A DNA stretch of 64,000 bases from Allosphingosinicella deserti (GCF_003012735.1 NZ_PXYI01000010.1:62001-126000); one strand, 5' to 3'; positions 8,837-18,145 are shown, counted from the first letter of the stretch. Numbers and translations are program-made. The notes: generated by a model not told the origin, from the letters alone.

Positions 8837-10234
8837 TTACGCTGCGCAGAGCGGCAGCTTCAGCCGCGCGAGCAGTCCGCCGAGATCCTCGCTTTCCTCG
8901 AGCACGATTCCGCCGCCGTAGATTTCGGCGACGTCGCGGACGATGGCGAGGCCGAGGCCGGTGCCCGGCTTACCCGTGTCGAGACGGGCGCCGCGGGCGA
9001 AGATCGAGACTCGCTCCGGCTCGGGGATGCCGGTGCCGTCGTCCTCGACCTCGACCTCGACGCATTTCGGAGTCGTCTTCACCGTCACGAAGACCCGGCC
9101 GCCGCCATATTTGGCGGCATTCTCGATGAGATTGCCGAGCATCTCGTCCAAATCCTGGCGTTCGACCCGCACCGCAGCCTTCTTGTCGCCGGCCAGGTCG
9201 ATCGTCACGTTCTCGTAGAGGCGGCTGACCGCGCGCTCGACGGAGACCAAGGCCGGCCAGACCTCGGAGCGCGCCTGGGTGCTCGATCGGCGGCCGATCG
9301 CACGGGCGCGGGCAAGGTGGTGATCGACCTGGCGGCGCATGGTGGTCGCTTCGCGGCAGACCGTTTCCGGCAGGTCCGCGCTCTGCGCCGTCGCCGCGTT
9401 GGTGATCACGGTGAGCGGGGTCTTGAGCGCATGGGCGAGATTGCCGGCATGGGTTCGCGCCTCCTCCGCCTGCTGCTCATTGTGGGCGAGCAAGGCGTTC
9501 AATTCGTCCTTGAGCGGCTCGATCTCACGCGGGAAGCTTTCGTCGATGCGCGAGCGCTCGCCCGATCGGATGGCGACGATCGCCTGGCGGACGCGGCGCA
9601 GCGGCCACAGGCCGTAGACGGCCTGGAGGGCGGCGAGAACGAGCAGTCCGAAGCCGAGCACGCCGAAGGCGCGAATAAGCGTCCTGCGCAGTTCGGCGAT
9701 CTGTTCGTCGAGCACGTCGCGATTCTGCGCGACCTGGAAGCGCCAGCGCAATTTCGATCCCGGTATCTGCACGTCGCGCTCGACGATGCGCAGCAATTCG
9801 TCCGGGAATTCCTTGCTGTTGTAGACGTGGACATCGAAATCATTGTGCCGGCTGCTCACCTGCAGCCGCCGGTCCCACAGCGATCGGGAGGGGAAATCGA
9901 GGTCGGTGGTGGCGGCCCCCGGCGGGCTGCCGCCCGCAACGCTGATCTGGAAATAGAGGCCGGAATTGGGCTCGATGAAGCGCTGGTCGGCCGGCGGCCG
10001 GTTGAGATAGGCCTCTCCGTCGGGCCCGATCTCCGCCGAGGCGATCAGGGCATTCAACGAATATTCGAGCCCGCCGTCGAACGACCGGGTGAGTTCGCGG
10101 GTCAGCACTCGGTCGAGCGCATAGCCGCCGACGCCGAGCAGCAGCAGGATCCAGATCGCGGACACGACGATCATGCGCCGGGTCAGCGATCCGGTACCGC
10201 GCGAGGTCTTGGTCTTGAACGCGCGTGAGGTCAC
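8837..10234 (-). CDS. Sensor histidine kinase (PhoQ/QseC-like)
   Basis: A 465-residue membrane kinase. There are transmembrane segments at about 21-40 and 188-207, with a roughly 145-residue periplasmic sensor between them. A HAMP-like linker follows, then a dimerisation domain with LAHALKTPL (phospho-acceptor His268) and an HATPase domain with N-box NLIENAAKYGG and G-box GTGLGL. Start is GTG. It is the third gene of a PepSY-regulator-kinase unit, 58 bases after the response regulator. Domain order resembles kinases that sense divalent cations or membrane stress, but the ligand is not evident. Confidence 0.88.
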   Translation of the reverse strand: MTSRAFKTKTSRGTGSLTRRMIVVSAIWILLLLGVGGYALDRVLTRELTRSFDGGLEYSLNALIASAEIGPDGEAYLNRPPADQRFIEPNSGLYFQISVAGGSPPGAATTDLDFPSRSLWDRRLQVSSRHNDFDVHVYNSKEFPDELLRIVERDVQIPGSKLRWRFQVAQNRDVLDEQIAELRRTLIRAFGVLGFGLLVLAALQAVYGLWPLRRVRQAIVAIRSGERSRIDESFPREIEPLKDELNALLAHNEQQAEEARTHAGNLAHALKTPLTVITNAATAQSADLPETVCREATTMRRQVDHHLARARAIGRRSSTQARSEVWPALVSVERAVSRLYENVTIDLAGDKKAAVRVERQDLDEMLGNLIENAAKYGGGRVFVTVKTTPKCVEVEVEDDGTGIPEPERVSIFARGARLDTGKPGTGLGLAIVRDVAEIYGGGIVLEESEDLGGLLARLKLPLCAA

Positions 10235-10292
10235 CGCTCGGAGCCCCTGCGGCCGGTCTGTCCGCGCGAAAAAGGACGGCCGCCGGACAAGA

Positions 10293-10958
10293 TCAGCCCG
10301 TCGGCTCTTCCAGCGAATAGCCCAAGCCGCGGATGGTGGTGATCACGTCCGGGCCGAGCTTCTTGCGGATGCGGGTGACGAACACCTCGATCGTGTTCGA
10401 ATCGCGATCGAAATCCTGGTCGTAGATATGCTCGATCAGCTCGGTGCGGGACACGACCTTGCCCTTGTGGTGCATCAGGTAGGAGAGCAACTTATATTCC
10501 TGGGCGGTGAGCTTCACCGGCTCTCCGTCCAGCGTCACCTTGCCCGAGCGCGTATCGAGCCGAACGTCGCCGGCAGTGAGTTCCGACGAGGCGTTGCCGG
10601 AGGCGCGGCGGATCAGCGCCCGCAGGCGGGCGATCAGTTCCTCGGTCTGGAAGGGCTTGGCGAGATAGTCGTCGGCGCCGGCGTCGAGACCGGCGACCTT
10701 GTCGGACCAGCTGTCCCGCGCCGTCAGCACCAGCACCGGCACCACCATGCCGTCCTTGCGCCAGCGATCGAGGACGGTGAGACCGTCGACCTCCGGGAGG
10801 CCGAGATCGAGGATGATCGCGTCATAGGTTTCCGTCGAGCCGAGATAATGACCGTCCTCGCCGTCGGTGGCGAGATCGACGGCATAGCCGGCACCCTCCA
10901 GCGTCGCGCGGAGTTGCCGTCCCAGATTAGGTTCGTCTTCGACGATCAGAACCCGCAT
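10293..10958 (-). CDS. OmpR-family response regulator
   Basis: 221 residues: a receiver domain with Asp6/Glu7/Asp8 and phospho-acceptor Asp51, Thr79 and Lys101 (LAKPF), then a winged-helix DNA-binding domain ending in TTIRGLGYSLEEP. This is a standard PhoP/QseB-type regulator. It is the partner of the kinase just downstream. The linker is short. The likely targets are its own operon and the PepSY gene upstream, by analogy with similar operons; no binding site was identified. Confidence 0.92.
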   Translation of the reverse strand: MRVLIVEDEPNLGRQLRATLEGAGYAVDLATDGEDGHYLGSTETYDAIILDLGLPEVDGLTVLDRWRKDGMVVPVLVLTARDSWSDKVAGLDAGADDYLAKPFQTEELIARLRALIRRASGNASSELTAGDVRLDTRSGKVTLDGEPVKLTAQEYKLLSYLMHHKGKVVSRTELIEHIYDQDFDRDSNTIEVFVTRIRKKLGPDVITTIRGLGYSLEEPTG

Positions 10959-11068
10959 TTCATTCCCCTATGCTGCACAGCCAGGCCATCCAACCAGCGC
11001 CAGCGCCAATTGGTTTCATCACCGAAAGCATGGAGATGCGGCGCGGAAGCGCCTTTGCCAAGGGGAAT

Positions 11069-11374
11069 TCAGAAACCGGACTTGCCGAGCACCTGCCCAG
11101 TGCGGGCGTCGACGTCGATCCAGACGACCTGCGGCCCGCGCATGAACTTGAGCCGGTAACGGCCGGCGGACGGATCGAGCTCCGGCCCCAGATAGGTGAA
11201 GCCGCGCATCTGCGGGACGATGCGTCCTTCGATCTGCCGCAACGGCACGAAGCTGCCGTCCTGGGTCGCCTTGAACGCCGCGTCCTGTTCGCGGTCGCGC
11301 GGCCGCGAATCCGCGCTCGCCGGCGCGAGGCCGGTGAGGGCGAGGGCAAAGAGCATGGACGCACGAAGAATCAT
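11069..11374 (-). CDS. Secreted PepSY-domain protein
   Basis: A 101-residue protein with a signal peptide (residues 1-21, cleavage after ASA) and one PepSY-like module, recognisable by YRLKFMRGPQVVWIDVDARTGQVLG at its end. PepSY domains are thought to inhibit proteases or modulate periplasmic sensors. It is the first gene of a three-gene minus-strand unit with the response regulator and kinase. This linkage suggests it feeds information to the kinase in the periplasm; that is inference. Confidence 0.8.
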   Translation of the reverse strand: MILRASMLFALALTGLAPASADSRPRDREQDAAFKATQDGSFVPLRQIEGRIVPQMRGFTYLGPELDPSAGRYRLKFMRGPQVVWIDVDARTGQVLGKSGF

Positions 11375-11563
11375 CGAACAAGTTTCTCTATTTGCTTGGC
11401 GATTTGCATAACCGCGCGCCCTTGAACAGCCTGTGAATGCATTGGCGCGTGGCTGTCATCCTCCACGGCGGCGCTCGAAAAGCACCAGCCATCGGCTTTT
11501 TGCTTGGATCGGCCGCGCCGTCATGCTTGTGGCGACCCTCAATTGTGCTGAGAGGAGCGGCGG

Positions 11564-12100
11564 ATGCGGATGATCGGACGAGTGACGGCACTGAGCGCGG
11601 CGATGCTGGCTTCCGCCTGCGTGCCCAAGCCGCAGCCGGAGCCGGCTCCGGCGCCGCGCCCTACCGCGCCCGCCCCGCAGCCGGCTCCTCCGCCCACGGC
11701 GCAGCCGCCGCGCGCCTGGGAGGATCTCGATCTCACGCCGGGCACCTGGGTCTATAGCAGCGCGCCGGACGGGCCTCGCGCGGCCTACGGTGTGGCCGGC
11801 GGTGAACCGCTGTTCGTCGTGCGCTGCGATCGGGCGAGCCGGCGGGTGCTGCTGTCGCGTACCGGCACGGGCAGCGGTCAGATGGTGGTGCGAACCTCCT
11901 ACGGCCGCCGCGCGCTTCCCGTCGCCGCGCGGACGGAGCCGCTGCCGAGCCTGACCGCGACCTTGCCCGCAGGCGATCCGCTGCTCGATCAGATCGCCTT
12001 CAGCCGCGGACGGTTCACGATCGACGTCAGCGGCCTGCCGGAACTCGTGATTCCCGCCTGGCCGGAGCCGGCGCGGGTCACCGAAGATTGCCGGATCTGA
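11564..12100 (+). CDS. Putative proline-rich lipoprotein
   Basis: A 178-residue protein with a signal sequence ending ASAC at about residue 19, a weak lipobox with Ala rather than Leu at -3. A proline/alanine tract follows at residues 20-48, like a periplasmic spacer. The rest is a compact domain starting WEDLDLTPGTWVYSS and ending in a Cys near the C-terminus. I do not recognise a named family, though similar orphan proteins occur in sphingomonads. GAGAGGAGCGG precedes the start. It is divergent from the PepSY operon. Confidence 0.65.
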   Translation: MRMIGRVTALSAAMLASACVPKPQPEPAPAPRPTAPAPQPAPPPTAQPPRAWEDLDLTPGTWVYSSAPDGPRAAYGVAGGEPLFVVRCDRASRRVLLSRTGTGSGQMVVRTSYGRRALPVAARTEPLPSLTATLPAGDPLLDQIAFSRGRFTIDVSGLPELVIPAWPEPARVTEDCRI

Positions 12101-12219
12101 GGGGTTCTTGGGGCGCCGCGTTTTCGGCACGAAGCGAAAATACTAACGTCAAAAAAGATCATTTCAAGTCTTGCAGCGCGAATCGGGATGATTCATCCTT
12201 GCCTCGTTCTCAACAAGCG

Positions 12220-12233
12220 AAAGGAGGTGATCC
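12220..12233 (+). promoter_or_regulatory. Perfect extended Shine-Dalgarno sequence
   Basis: AAAGGAGGTGATCC is complementary over 14 bases to the 3' end of 16S rRNA. It sits directly before the ATG of an 18-codon ORF at 12235. Most bacterial ribosome-binding sites match only 4-6 bases, so this one is unusual. Confidence 0.7.
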
Positions 12234-12234
12234 G

Positions 12235-12291
12235 ATGTCTCATGGTTCAGCAGTGAGGTCGGTTCTGCTCGTTCGGGGGATGAAAGCGTAA
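12235..12291 (+). CDS. 18-residue ORF, candidate micro-protein or leader peptide
   Basis: The encoded peptide is MSHGSAVRSVLLVRGMKA. It is basic and partly hydrophobic, too short to fold alone, and I do not recognise it. The case for translation is the 14-base anti-16S complementarity immediately upstream. A stable hairpin lies 50 bases downstream of the stop, so the segment could be an independent short transcript. Alternatives are a leader peptide or an RNA that titrates ribosomes. The nearest following gene (HerA-like) is convergent, so it is not a leader of that gene. Confidence 0.45.
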   Translation: MSHGSAVRSVLLVRGMKA

Positions 12292-12343
12292 GCTTTTCAT
12301 AGTCTTCCGGGCTGGAGCTTCCGGCCGCTGACCATGTCTGCAA

Positions 12344-12370
12344 GGGCCGTCGGGAACAACCCGGCGGCCC
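12344..12370 (+). terminator. GC-rich hairpin after the micro-ORF, probable terminator
   Basis: GGGCCGTCGGG (12344-12354) pairs with CCCGGCGGCCC (12360-12370) over 11 bp with one G-T pair and a five-base AACAA loop. The downstream sequence TTCGACATTCC is only mildly T-rich, so termination is likely but not certain. A second small hairpin, ATGTCCG/CGGACAT, follows at 12383-12404. Confidence 0.55.
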
Positions 12371-12525
12371 TTCGACATTCCCATGTCCGTCCGGCTGCGG
12401 ACATCCTCGGTCAGGGGTGAATATTTGACGGCCGGTAGGCCGACGCCGTCATGCCTCCCGCGAGGTCAGCCCGCCGGGCGTCTGGCCTTACGCCGACGCC
12501 GGAAACCGGCGACGACGCTCGCGCG

Positions 12526-14217
12526 TCAGCGGCCCTGGCTGCGCCAGCGCTTGACGACGCGCTGGACCATCGCTTCCTCGTCGCCGCTCTGGCTCCACAA
12601 TTCGGAGAAAGCAGGATCCGAGGAGGCCGGGCGCCGATCCCGTTCCAGATCGTCGAACGACACCCGGATCGGGATCGACACGCCTTCGCCGCAGACGATG
12701 CACTCGCGGTTGCGAAGCGCCGGAATGGTGTCGAGAAAGCCGCGCGCGCCTTCGGGCATCGCGCTCCGGACGAACGCCTGGTCGCGTTCGTTGTTGAGCC
12801 GCATCGCGATGATCGTGCCGCACTGGGAGAGCACGCCTTCCGCAAGATCGGACGGACGCTGGGTGATCAAGCCCAGGGCGACGCCATATTTGCGGCCTTC
12901 CTTGGCGATCCGCTCCAGCACCTTGCGAACCGCCTGGCCGCCGCCCGTCGTGTCCGACGGCACGTAGCGGTGCGCCTCCTCACAAACGAGCAGCACCGGG
13001 CGCGGCACCTCGTTGCGCGACCAGATCGCATAATCGAAGACGAGCCGGGACAGCATCGCGACGACGACCGAGACGATGTCCGACGGAACCCCGGAGACGT
13101 CGATGATCGAAATCGGCTTGCCGCGCGCCGGCAGCCGGAAGATCTTGCCGATGAACGCGGTCATCGAATCGGCGATCAGCATACCGGAGAACATGAACTG
13201 GTAGCGCGGATCCGCCTTCAGTTCGTCGATCTTGCCCTTGAGGCGCATATAGGGCGCCGTGTCGGTCGCCTTGTTGAGCAGCCCCATCTCGTTCGTGATC
13301 GAGCTGGTCAGATCCGACAATGTGTAGGGGATCGGCGAATCCACGGTCAGCTTGTTCAGGCCCTCGGCGGCGCGGTTCTTGCCGCGCGCGATGAGCAGGC
13401 ACTTGGCGAGGATGTCGGTGTCGCGCTGACGCTCGGCGCCCTGCGAGGTGACGAACACCTCGCAATGCTCCTCGAAGTTCATCAGCCAGTAGGGCATTGC
13501 GAGATTGTCGACATTGTAGAGCTCGCCGGTCGCCTTGAACGCGGCCGAATATTCGCCGTGCGGGTCGATCATGACGATGTGACCTTCGGGCGCGAGCTCG
13601 CAGATGCGGTGCATGATCAACGCGGCCGACGTCGACTTGCCGGTGCCGGTCGAGCCGAGCAGGGCGAAATGCTTGCCGAGCAGGGCGTCGACATAAAGCG
13701 CGCCGCGGACGTCCTTGGTCGGATAGACGGTACCGATCTCGATATGTGCGCGCTCGTCGGCGGCGAACATCTGCTTCATGTCGTCCCCGCTCACCGGATG
13801 AACGCGCGAGCCCGGCGTCGGATAGACGGTGATGCCGCGGCGGAAGTTGACGAGCCGGCCGCTGCCTTCATGCTCCTCGCCTTCGCCGAGGAAATCGACA
13901 TCGGCGATCACCGATGCGCTCTCGGCACTGCCGAGACGGAGGCTTCGCACGGCCGCCAGCAGCCAGCGCGAGGCGACCTCGACCTTGACGTGCCCGCCAA
14001 CCTGCCCGGACAGGGCGACCGAAGGATCCGGATCCACGGCGAGCTGGCCGAGCCGATCGAGCTCGAGCTCGAGCCGGGCGCCGCCGCCGCCGATCTCCAC
14101 GACCCGGCCGACCGGCCCCTGCTGCTTGCGCTGCGGGAGCACGGGACGGATGGTCGGCGCCGAATCCTCGCTGCCGTCGGCATGCGGGAAGGGATTGAAC
14201 TGGATCATGTCGGTCAT
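12526..14217 (-). CDS. HerA/DUF87-family ATPase
   Basis: A 563-residue P-loop ATPase. An N-terminal beta-rich HAS-barrel-like region (about 30-150) precedes the RecA-like core. The core has Walker A GSTGTGKST at 188-196, a MIDPHGEYS block and Walker B LLVCEEAHRY. It ends with the hexameric-ATPase GLITQRPSDLAEGVLSQCGT block. HerA proteins are ring-shaped DNA translocases, often paired with NurA nuclease or with defence proteins. No NurA or defence partner is adjacent here, so the cellular job is open; this stand-alone form is common in alphaproteobacteria. Confidence 0.85.
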   Translation of the reverse strand: MTDMIQFNPFPHADGSEDSAPTIRPVLPQRKQQGPVGRVVEIGGGGARLELELDRLGQLAVDPDPSVALSGQVGGHVKVEVASRWLLAAVRSLRLGSAESASVIADVDFLGEGEEHEGSGRLVNFRRGITVYPTPGSRVHPVSGDDMKQMFAADERAHIEIGTVYPTKDVRGALYVDALLGKHFALLGSTGTGKSTSAALIMHRICELAPEGHIVMIDPHGEYSAAFKATGELYNVDNLAMPYWLMNFEEHCEVFVTSQGAERQRDTDILAKCLLIARGKNRAAEGLNKLTVDSPIPYTLSDLTSSITNEMGLLNKATDTAPYMRLKGKIDELKADPRYQFMFSGMLIADSMTAFIGKIFRLPARGKPISIIDVSGVPSDIVSVVVAMLSRLVFDYAIWSRNEVPRPVLLVCEEAHRYVPSDTTGGGQAVRKVLERIAKEGRKYGVALGLITQRPSDLAEGVLSQCGTIIAMRLNNERDQAFVRSAMPEGARGFLDTIPALRNRECIVCGEGVSIPIRVSFDDLERDRRPASSDPAFSELWSQSGDEEAMVQRVVKRWRSQGR

Positions 14218-14381
14218 AAAATGAGGCGCGCTCCGTCCGAGTCTCAGGCGGCGTCTCTACCTTGGAAGGGGTAAACAACTGATTTCGGCAGCGCCTATCC
14301 GCCGGACCAGCGACGGCGGCGGACGATCCTATGTGGCTGAAAAGCCGCGCCGATCCGCAGACGGGGCGCGGCGGGGCAGTG

Positions 14382-15143
14382 CTAGCCCTTGCGGAAGAAG
14401 GCGCTCGCCGACCAGCCGAGAAACAGCGACAGCAACACGGCGACGAGCCCGTAGGTCAGCGACCAGCGGTCGGCGGCGGTGGCCACGAATCGCTCGAAGC
14501 CCAGTTTCTCGATCTGGATTTCCCGAACCGCACCGGCGAGCACGCGGCCGTCGCGGATCAAAAAGGTCTCGGCTGTGTAATTGCCGACGGGAACCCGCGC
14601 GGGAATATTGACGCGGGCGCGATAGAGCACGCCTTCGCTGATCCGCACACCCTTGGGGTCTTCGAAATAGAGCTGATGGCGCTGCATCAGATCGATCAGG
14701 CCGGCCTCGAAGCGCCGCTGGACGTCGGGCGCGGCGCCGGTGCCCGGCGAGAGCTGCAGATTCTGCAGGCCGAGCTCGTAGATTGCGGCGGTGCGCTCAT
14801 CTACCATCTCGGCGAGCGGACGGGAGGAAGCGACGGCATAGAAAGCAGGGGCGGAGCGGAAACGGGCGCTTTCGACGTTCATCCAGATCCCCGCCACCTT
14901 CTGCTTCTCGCGCAGGACGAGCGGCTGGACGGGGCCTTTCACGACGACGACGATCTCCGCACCTTCTCGCGGCGGCTTGCCCCCCGGATAGACGATCGCG
15001 CCGAACAGCAGCAGCTCTGCGCCGGTGAACGAATATTGGATGTCGATCCGGCTCTGCGAAACGTCGGGGACCAGCTTCGGCTCGGCCGCGCCGAGCGCAA
15101 GCGGCGCGAGCAGCAGAAGCAGGGCACCGCGCAAGGCCCTCAC
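14382..15143 (-). CDS. TIGR02186 family membrane-anchored protein
   Basis: A 253-residue protein with an N-terminal signal peptide (1-19), a beta-rich extracytoplasmic domain and a single C-terminal transmembrane helix at about 230-248 followed by FFRKG. This matches TIGR02186, a family of unknown function found almost always beside TauE/SafE exporters in alphaproteobacteria. The GTG start overlaps the stop of the exporter gene (GTGA), so the two are translationally coupled and probably act together at the membrane. Confidence 0.8.
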   Translation of the reverse strand: MRALRGALLLLLAPLALGAAEPKLVPDVSQSRIDIQYSFTGAELLLFGAIVYPGGKPPREGAEIVVVVKGPVQPLVLREKQKVAGIWMNVESARFRSAPAFYAVASSRPLAEMVDERTAAIYELGLQNLQLSPGTGAAPDVQRRFEAGLIDLMQRHQLYFEDPKGVRISEGVLYRARVNIPARVPVGNYTAETFLIRDGRVLAGAVREIQIEKLGFERFVATAADRWSLTYGLVAVLLSLFLGWSASAFFRKG

Positions 15144-16051
15144 AGCGCCTGCACCGTGTAGATTTCCTCGGGTCGCCAGCCGAGGCCGATCGCCATCCGC
15201 GCCGCGACGGCCAGGATGATGATCGCAAGGAACATGCGCAGCAGCTCAGGCTTCACCTTCTGCGCGAAGCGTGCGCCGAACTGCGCGCCGATCACCGAGC
15301 CGAGCAGGAGCAGGCCGGCGAGGACGATGTCGACGGATTTGGTGGTGGTGGCGTGGATCAGGGTGGTCGCCGCGGTCACGAACAGGATCTGGAGCAGGGA
15401 TGTGCCGACCACGACCTGGGCGGACATGCCGAGCATGTAGATCATCGCCGGAACCATGATGAAGCCGCCGCCGACGCCGAGCAGGACGGTCAGCATGCCG
15501 CCGATGATGCCGAGCAGCAGGGGGGCGAGCGGGGAGATGTAGAGTCCGGATTGATAGAAGCGCCAGCGCAGCGGCAGCATCGCGATCAGCGGATTGTGCC
15601 GGCGTGGGGGCTTGGCCGTCGCCTTCTTGCGGAAGATCTGGAGCTCGGTGCCGGATTCCTTGGCCATCAGGATGCCGATGCTGCCGAGCAGCACCACGTA
15701 GAGGATCGCGATTGCGGTATCGATCTGGCCGATCTGCTGGAGCAGGCGGAAGAGGAAGCCGCCGGCCGATGCGCCGATCAGCCCGCCGAGGATGATCACG
15801 CCGCCCATGCGATAATCCACGCCCTTGCGGCGCCGGTGCGCGAGGACGCCGGAGACGCTGGTGCCGGTGATCTGAGTCGTCGCCGAGGCGACGGCGACCG
15901 CGGGCGGGATGCCGTAGAAGATCAGGATCGGGGTGGTGAGGAAACCGCCGCCGACGCCGATCATGCCGGTCAGCAGGCCGACGACGCCGCCCAGGGCGAT
16001 GATCACCAACGCGTTTACGGAAAGCCCGGCGACGGGAAGGTAGATGTCCAC
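15140..16051 (-). CDS. Sulfite exporter TauE/SafE family permease
   Basis: A 303-residue polytopic membrane protein with about eight helices and two related halves. The glycine-rich signatures GMIGVGGGFLTTPILIFYGIPP (split at 35-55) and LLGVGGGFIMVPAMIYMLG repeat once per half. The family exports sulfite, sulfoacetate or related organosulfur anions. Start is GTG at 16051. It heads a two-gene operon with the TIGR02186 protein. The real substrate cannot be deduced because no sulfur-oxidation gene is nearby. Confidence 0.85.
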   Translation of the reverse strand: MDIYLPVAGLSVNALVIIALGGVVGLLTGMIGVGGGFLTTPILIFYGIPPAVAVASATTQITGTSVSGVLAHRRRKGVDYRMGGVIILGGLIGASAGGFLFRLLQQIGQIDTAIAILYVVLLGSIGILMAKESGTELQIFRKKATAKPPRRHNPLIAMLPLRWRFYQSGLYISPLAPLLLGIIGGMLTVLLGVGGGFIMVPAMIYMLGMSAQVVVGTSLLQILFVTAATTLIHATTTKSVDIVLAGLLLLGSVIGAQFGARFAQKVKPELLRMFLAIIILAVAARMAIGLGWRPEEIYTVQAL

Positions 16052-16127
16052 GAAGCGACGTTAGCCCCAGTCGGCCCGCGAAAACACCCGGAAATCCGCC
16101 CGTCCGCAGCGGAAATTCCGGCGCTCT

Positions 16128-16841
16128 TCAGCCAAGAGCGGCGGCGAGCCAGTTCGGGATGATGGCTCCGCCGAGATCGTCGATGCGGCGATGCTCCACC
16201 GCGAACCCGAGCTCGGGATAATATGTGCGTGTGCGCTCGCCGGGCGCCTCGGCCGGCACGACGACCAGCCGCCGATTGACCTTGGAGCGGTAGTTCATCC
16301 GCGCCGTATTCTCCTGGCCGACATAGCAGCCCTTGGTGAAGCTGACGCCGTTGAGCTCGGCCGCGTTGCATTCCAGCCACAATGTCTTGTCGGAGCCGAG
16401 CTCGGCCCGCCCTTCGGCGACGCCGAGCGCGAGCCGGTGGGCGCGCCAGCCTTCGGCGGCCGCTGCGGCCGTCGCGAGCCAGCGATAGCCGAGTTCTGCA
16501 AGCCGCGGGTCGGGAACGCCCTCCGCCGGATCGAGCGACCAGTGGACGGCGAGCGCCGGATCGGGCTCGATGCGAATCTTGCGTCGGAGGCGGTAAAGGG
16601 TGAGGCGACGGGAGAGCTCCTGCGCCGCATCCGCCTCGCAATCGATCAGCACGTCATCTCCGTCTCGCCACAGGATGAAATCGAACAGGGCCTTGCCCTG
16701 AGGGGTGAGCAAGCCCGCCCACAGTGGTGTTTCCGTGGTCAGCGTCGTCATATCGTGGGTGACGAGGCCCTGGAGGAAGCCTGGAACGTCCTCGCCGGAC
16801 AGGCGAAGGACGGAGCGGTCGAGGAGGGTGGTCGCGGCCAT
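16128..16841 (-). CDS. ygfZ: Folate-binding protein YgfZ/GcvT-like
   Basis: A 237-residue protein of the YgfZ/IBA57 family, which helps maintain iron-sulfur enzymes such as MiaB in a folate-dependent way. The diagnostic motif KGCYVGQE is present near residue 165. The start [10 protein letters not shown] at 16841 is chosen because the longer upstream frame lies over the divergent pyrC gene and carries no family sequence. The gene is divergent from pyrC with only 45 bases between the start codons, so the promoters overlap. Confidence 0.88.
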   Translation of the reverse strand: MAATTLLDRSVLRLSGEDVPGFLQGLVTHDMTTLTTETPLWAGLLTPQGKALFDFILWRDGDDVLIDCEADAAQELSRRLTLYRLRRKIRIEPDPALAVHWSLDPAEGVPDPRLAELGYRWLATAAAAAEGWRAHRLALGVAEGRAELGSDKTLWLECNAAELNGVSFTKGCYVGQENTARMNYRSKVNRRLVVVPAEAPGERTRTYYPELGFAVEHRRIDDLGGAIIPNWLAAALG

Positions 16842-16886
16842 GCTCCCTTGATAGGCACGGCGCGACCGAAACTGAAGGCCGCCGCC

Positions 16887-17939
16887 ATGACCGATCCGAC
16901 CCGCCTCATTCTTCGCCGCCCCGACGACTGGCATGTCCATCTGCGCGACGGCGAGATGCTGAAGGCGGTTGCGGGTTATACCGCGCACCAGTTCGCCCGT
17001 GCGATCGTGATGCCCAATCTCGCGCCGCCGGTGACCCGCGTCGCGGCCGCCCAAGCCTATCGGGACCGGATCCTGGCTGCGACTGGCGATTCCGGCTTCA
17101 CCCCGCTGATGACCCTCTACCTTACCGACGATGCCGATCCGGCCGAGATCGAGGCCGGGCACCAGGCCGGCGTCTTCACCGCGGCGAAGCTTTACCCGGC
17201 CAATGCCACGACCAATTCGGCGCACGGCGTCACCGACATCCGCAACATCCATCCCGCGCTGGAGACGATGCAGCGGATCGGCATGCCGCTGCTGATCCAC
17301 GGCGAGGTCACCGATCCAGCGGTCGACGTGTTCGATCGGGAAAAGGCGTTCATCGATCGGGTCTTCACCGATCTCGTCGGCAACTTCCCCGCATTGAAAA
17401 TGGTGTTCGAGCATATCACGACGGGCGACGCGGCCGATTTCGTGCTGGCGTGCGGCGCGAACGTGGCCGCGACCGTCACCCCCCAGCATCTTCACATCAA
17501 TCGCAATGCCCTGTTCGCCGGCGGGCTGCGGCCGCATTTCTATTGCCTGCCGGTCGCCAAGCGCGAGGAACATCGCCTCGCCGTCCGGCGGGCGGCGACA
17601 TCGGGGTCACCCAAATTCTTCCTCGGAACCGACAGTGCGCCGCACGGCATCGAGCGAAAGGAATCCGGCTGCGGATGCGCCGGCATCTTCAACGCACCTT
17701 ACGCGATCGAAAGCTATGCGGCCGTGTTCGAGGAGGAGGGAGCGCTCGATCGCCTCGAGGCATTCGCCTCCGAGAATGGTCCCAATTTCTACGGACTCCC
17801 GCTCAACGAGGAGCGTATCGCGCTGGAGCGCGCCTCGGAAGCGGTCCCCGACAGCCTTCCCGCAGGCGGCACGAGCCTCGTGCCTTTCCATGCCGGCGAG
17901 ACCCTTCGCTGGCGATACGCGGGACCGGCTGAAGCCTGA
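16887..17939 (+). CDS. pyrC: Dihydroorotase
   Basis: A 350-residue class II (PyrC-type) dihydroorotase, the third step of pyrimidine synthesis. Metal ligands visible are His16 and His18 (WHVHLRDG), carboxylated Lys101 ([11 protein letters not shown]), His138 (LIHGEV), His176 (FEHITTG) and Asp249 (GTDSAPH). The length matches the E. coli enzyme (348 residues). The start ATG at 16887 opens exactly with the family N-terminus. The stop codon lies inside a copy of the CCTGAT repeat that fills the following intergenic space. Confidence 0.95.
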   Translation: MTDPTRLILRRPDDWHVHLRDGEMLKAVAGYTAHQFARAIVMPNLAPPVTRVAAAQAYRDRILAATGDSGFTPLMTLYLTDDADPAEIEAGHQAGVFTAAKLYPANATTNSAHGVTDIRNIHPALETMQRIGMPLLIHGEVTDPAVDVFDREKAFIDRVFTDLVGNFPALKMVFEHITTGDAADFVLACGANVAATVTPQHLHINRNALFAGGLRPHFYCLPVAKREEHRLAVRRAATSGSPKFFLGTDSAPHGIERKESGCGCAGIFNAPYAIESYAAVFEEEGALDRLEAFASENGPNFYGLPLNEERIALERASEAVPDSLPAGGTSLVPFHAGETLRWRYAGPAEA

Positions 17940-18145
17940 TCACTTAAGGCGGAACGCTAGAGCCTGATCACCTTAGGTTGACGCGTTTGGCTCCGACCTG
18001 AGATGTGAATCAGGCTCTAAACCAAGGATGAGAGCAGAATCCACGGATCAGGCTGGTTCAGCCTGATCCGATCATGCTCTTGGCTCCGTCCTGAACCATG
18101 GATTTGGCTCTGGACCAGTGACGGGAGCAGGGTTTGCCAATCAGG
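17935..18145 (+). repeat. Intergenic repeat cluster with CCTGAT/ATCAGG units
   Basis: A non-coding stretch made of repeated and inverted short motifs. CCTGAT occurs at 17935, 17963 and 18062; its inverse ATCAGG at 18009, 18048 and 18140. Two degenerate 51-base direct repeats lie at 17987-18037 and 18080-18130; both begin TTGGCTCCG, continue with CCTGA and end with GAGCAG, 93 bases apart. Between them is a 12-bp hairpin at 18044-18070. The rest of the gap to 18274 holds the terminator of the cold-shock gene. No protein is encoded here. Confidence 0.75.

Noticed and set aside
12220-12233. AAAGGAGGTGATCC as a remnant of a 16S rRNA gene read on the minus strand
   Set aside because: The minus-strand sequence before it does not match the conserved 16S 3' region, and on the plus strand it is correctly spaced before an ATG.
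12526-14217. HerA-like ATPase as part of an antiphage defence system
   Set aside because: Neighbours are a micro-ORF and a sulfite-exporter pair. No SIR2, DUF4297 or NurA partner is present, and the stand-alone form is a common chromosomal gene.
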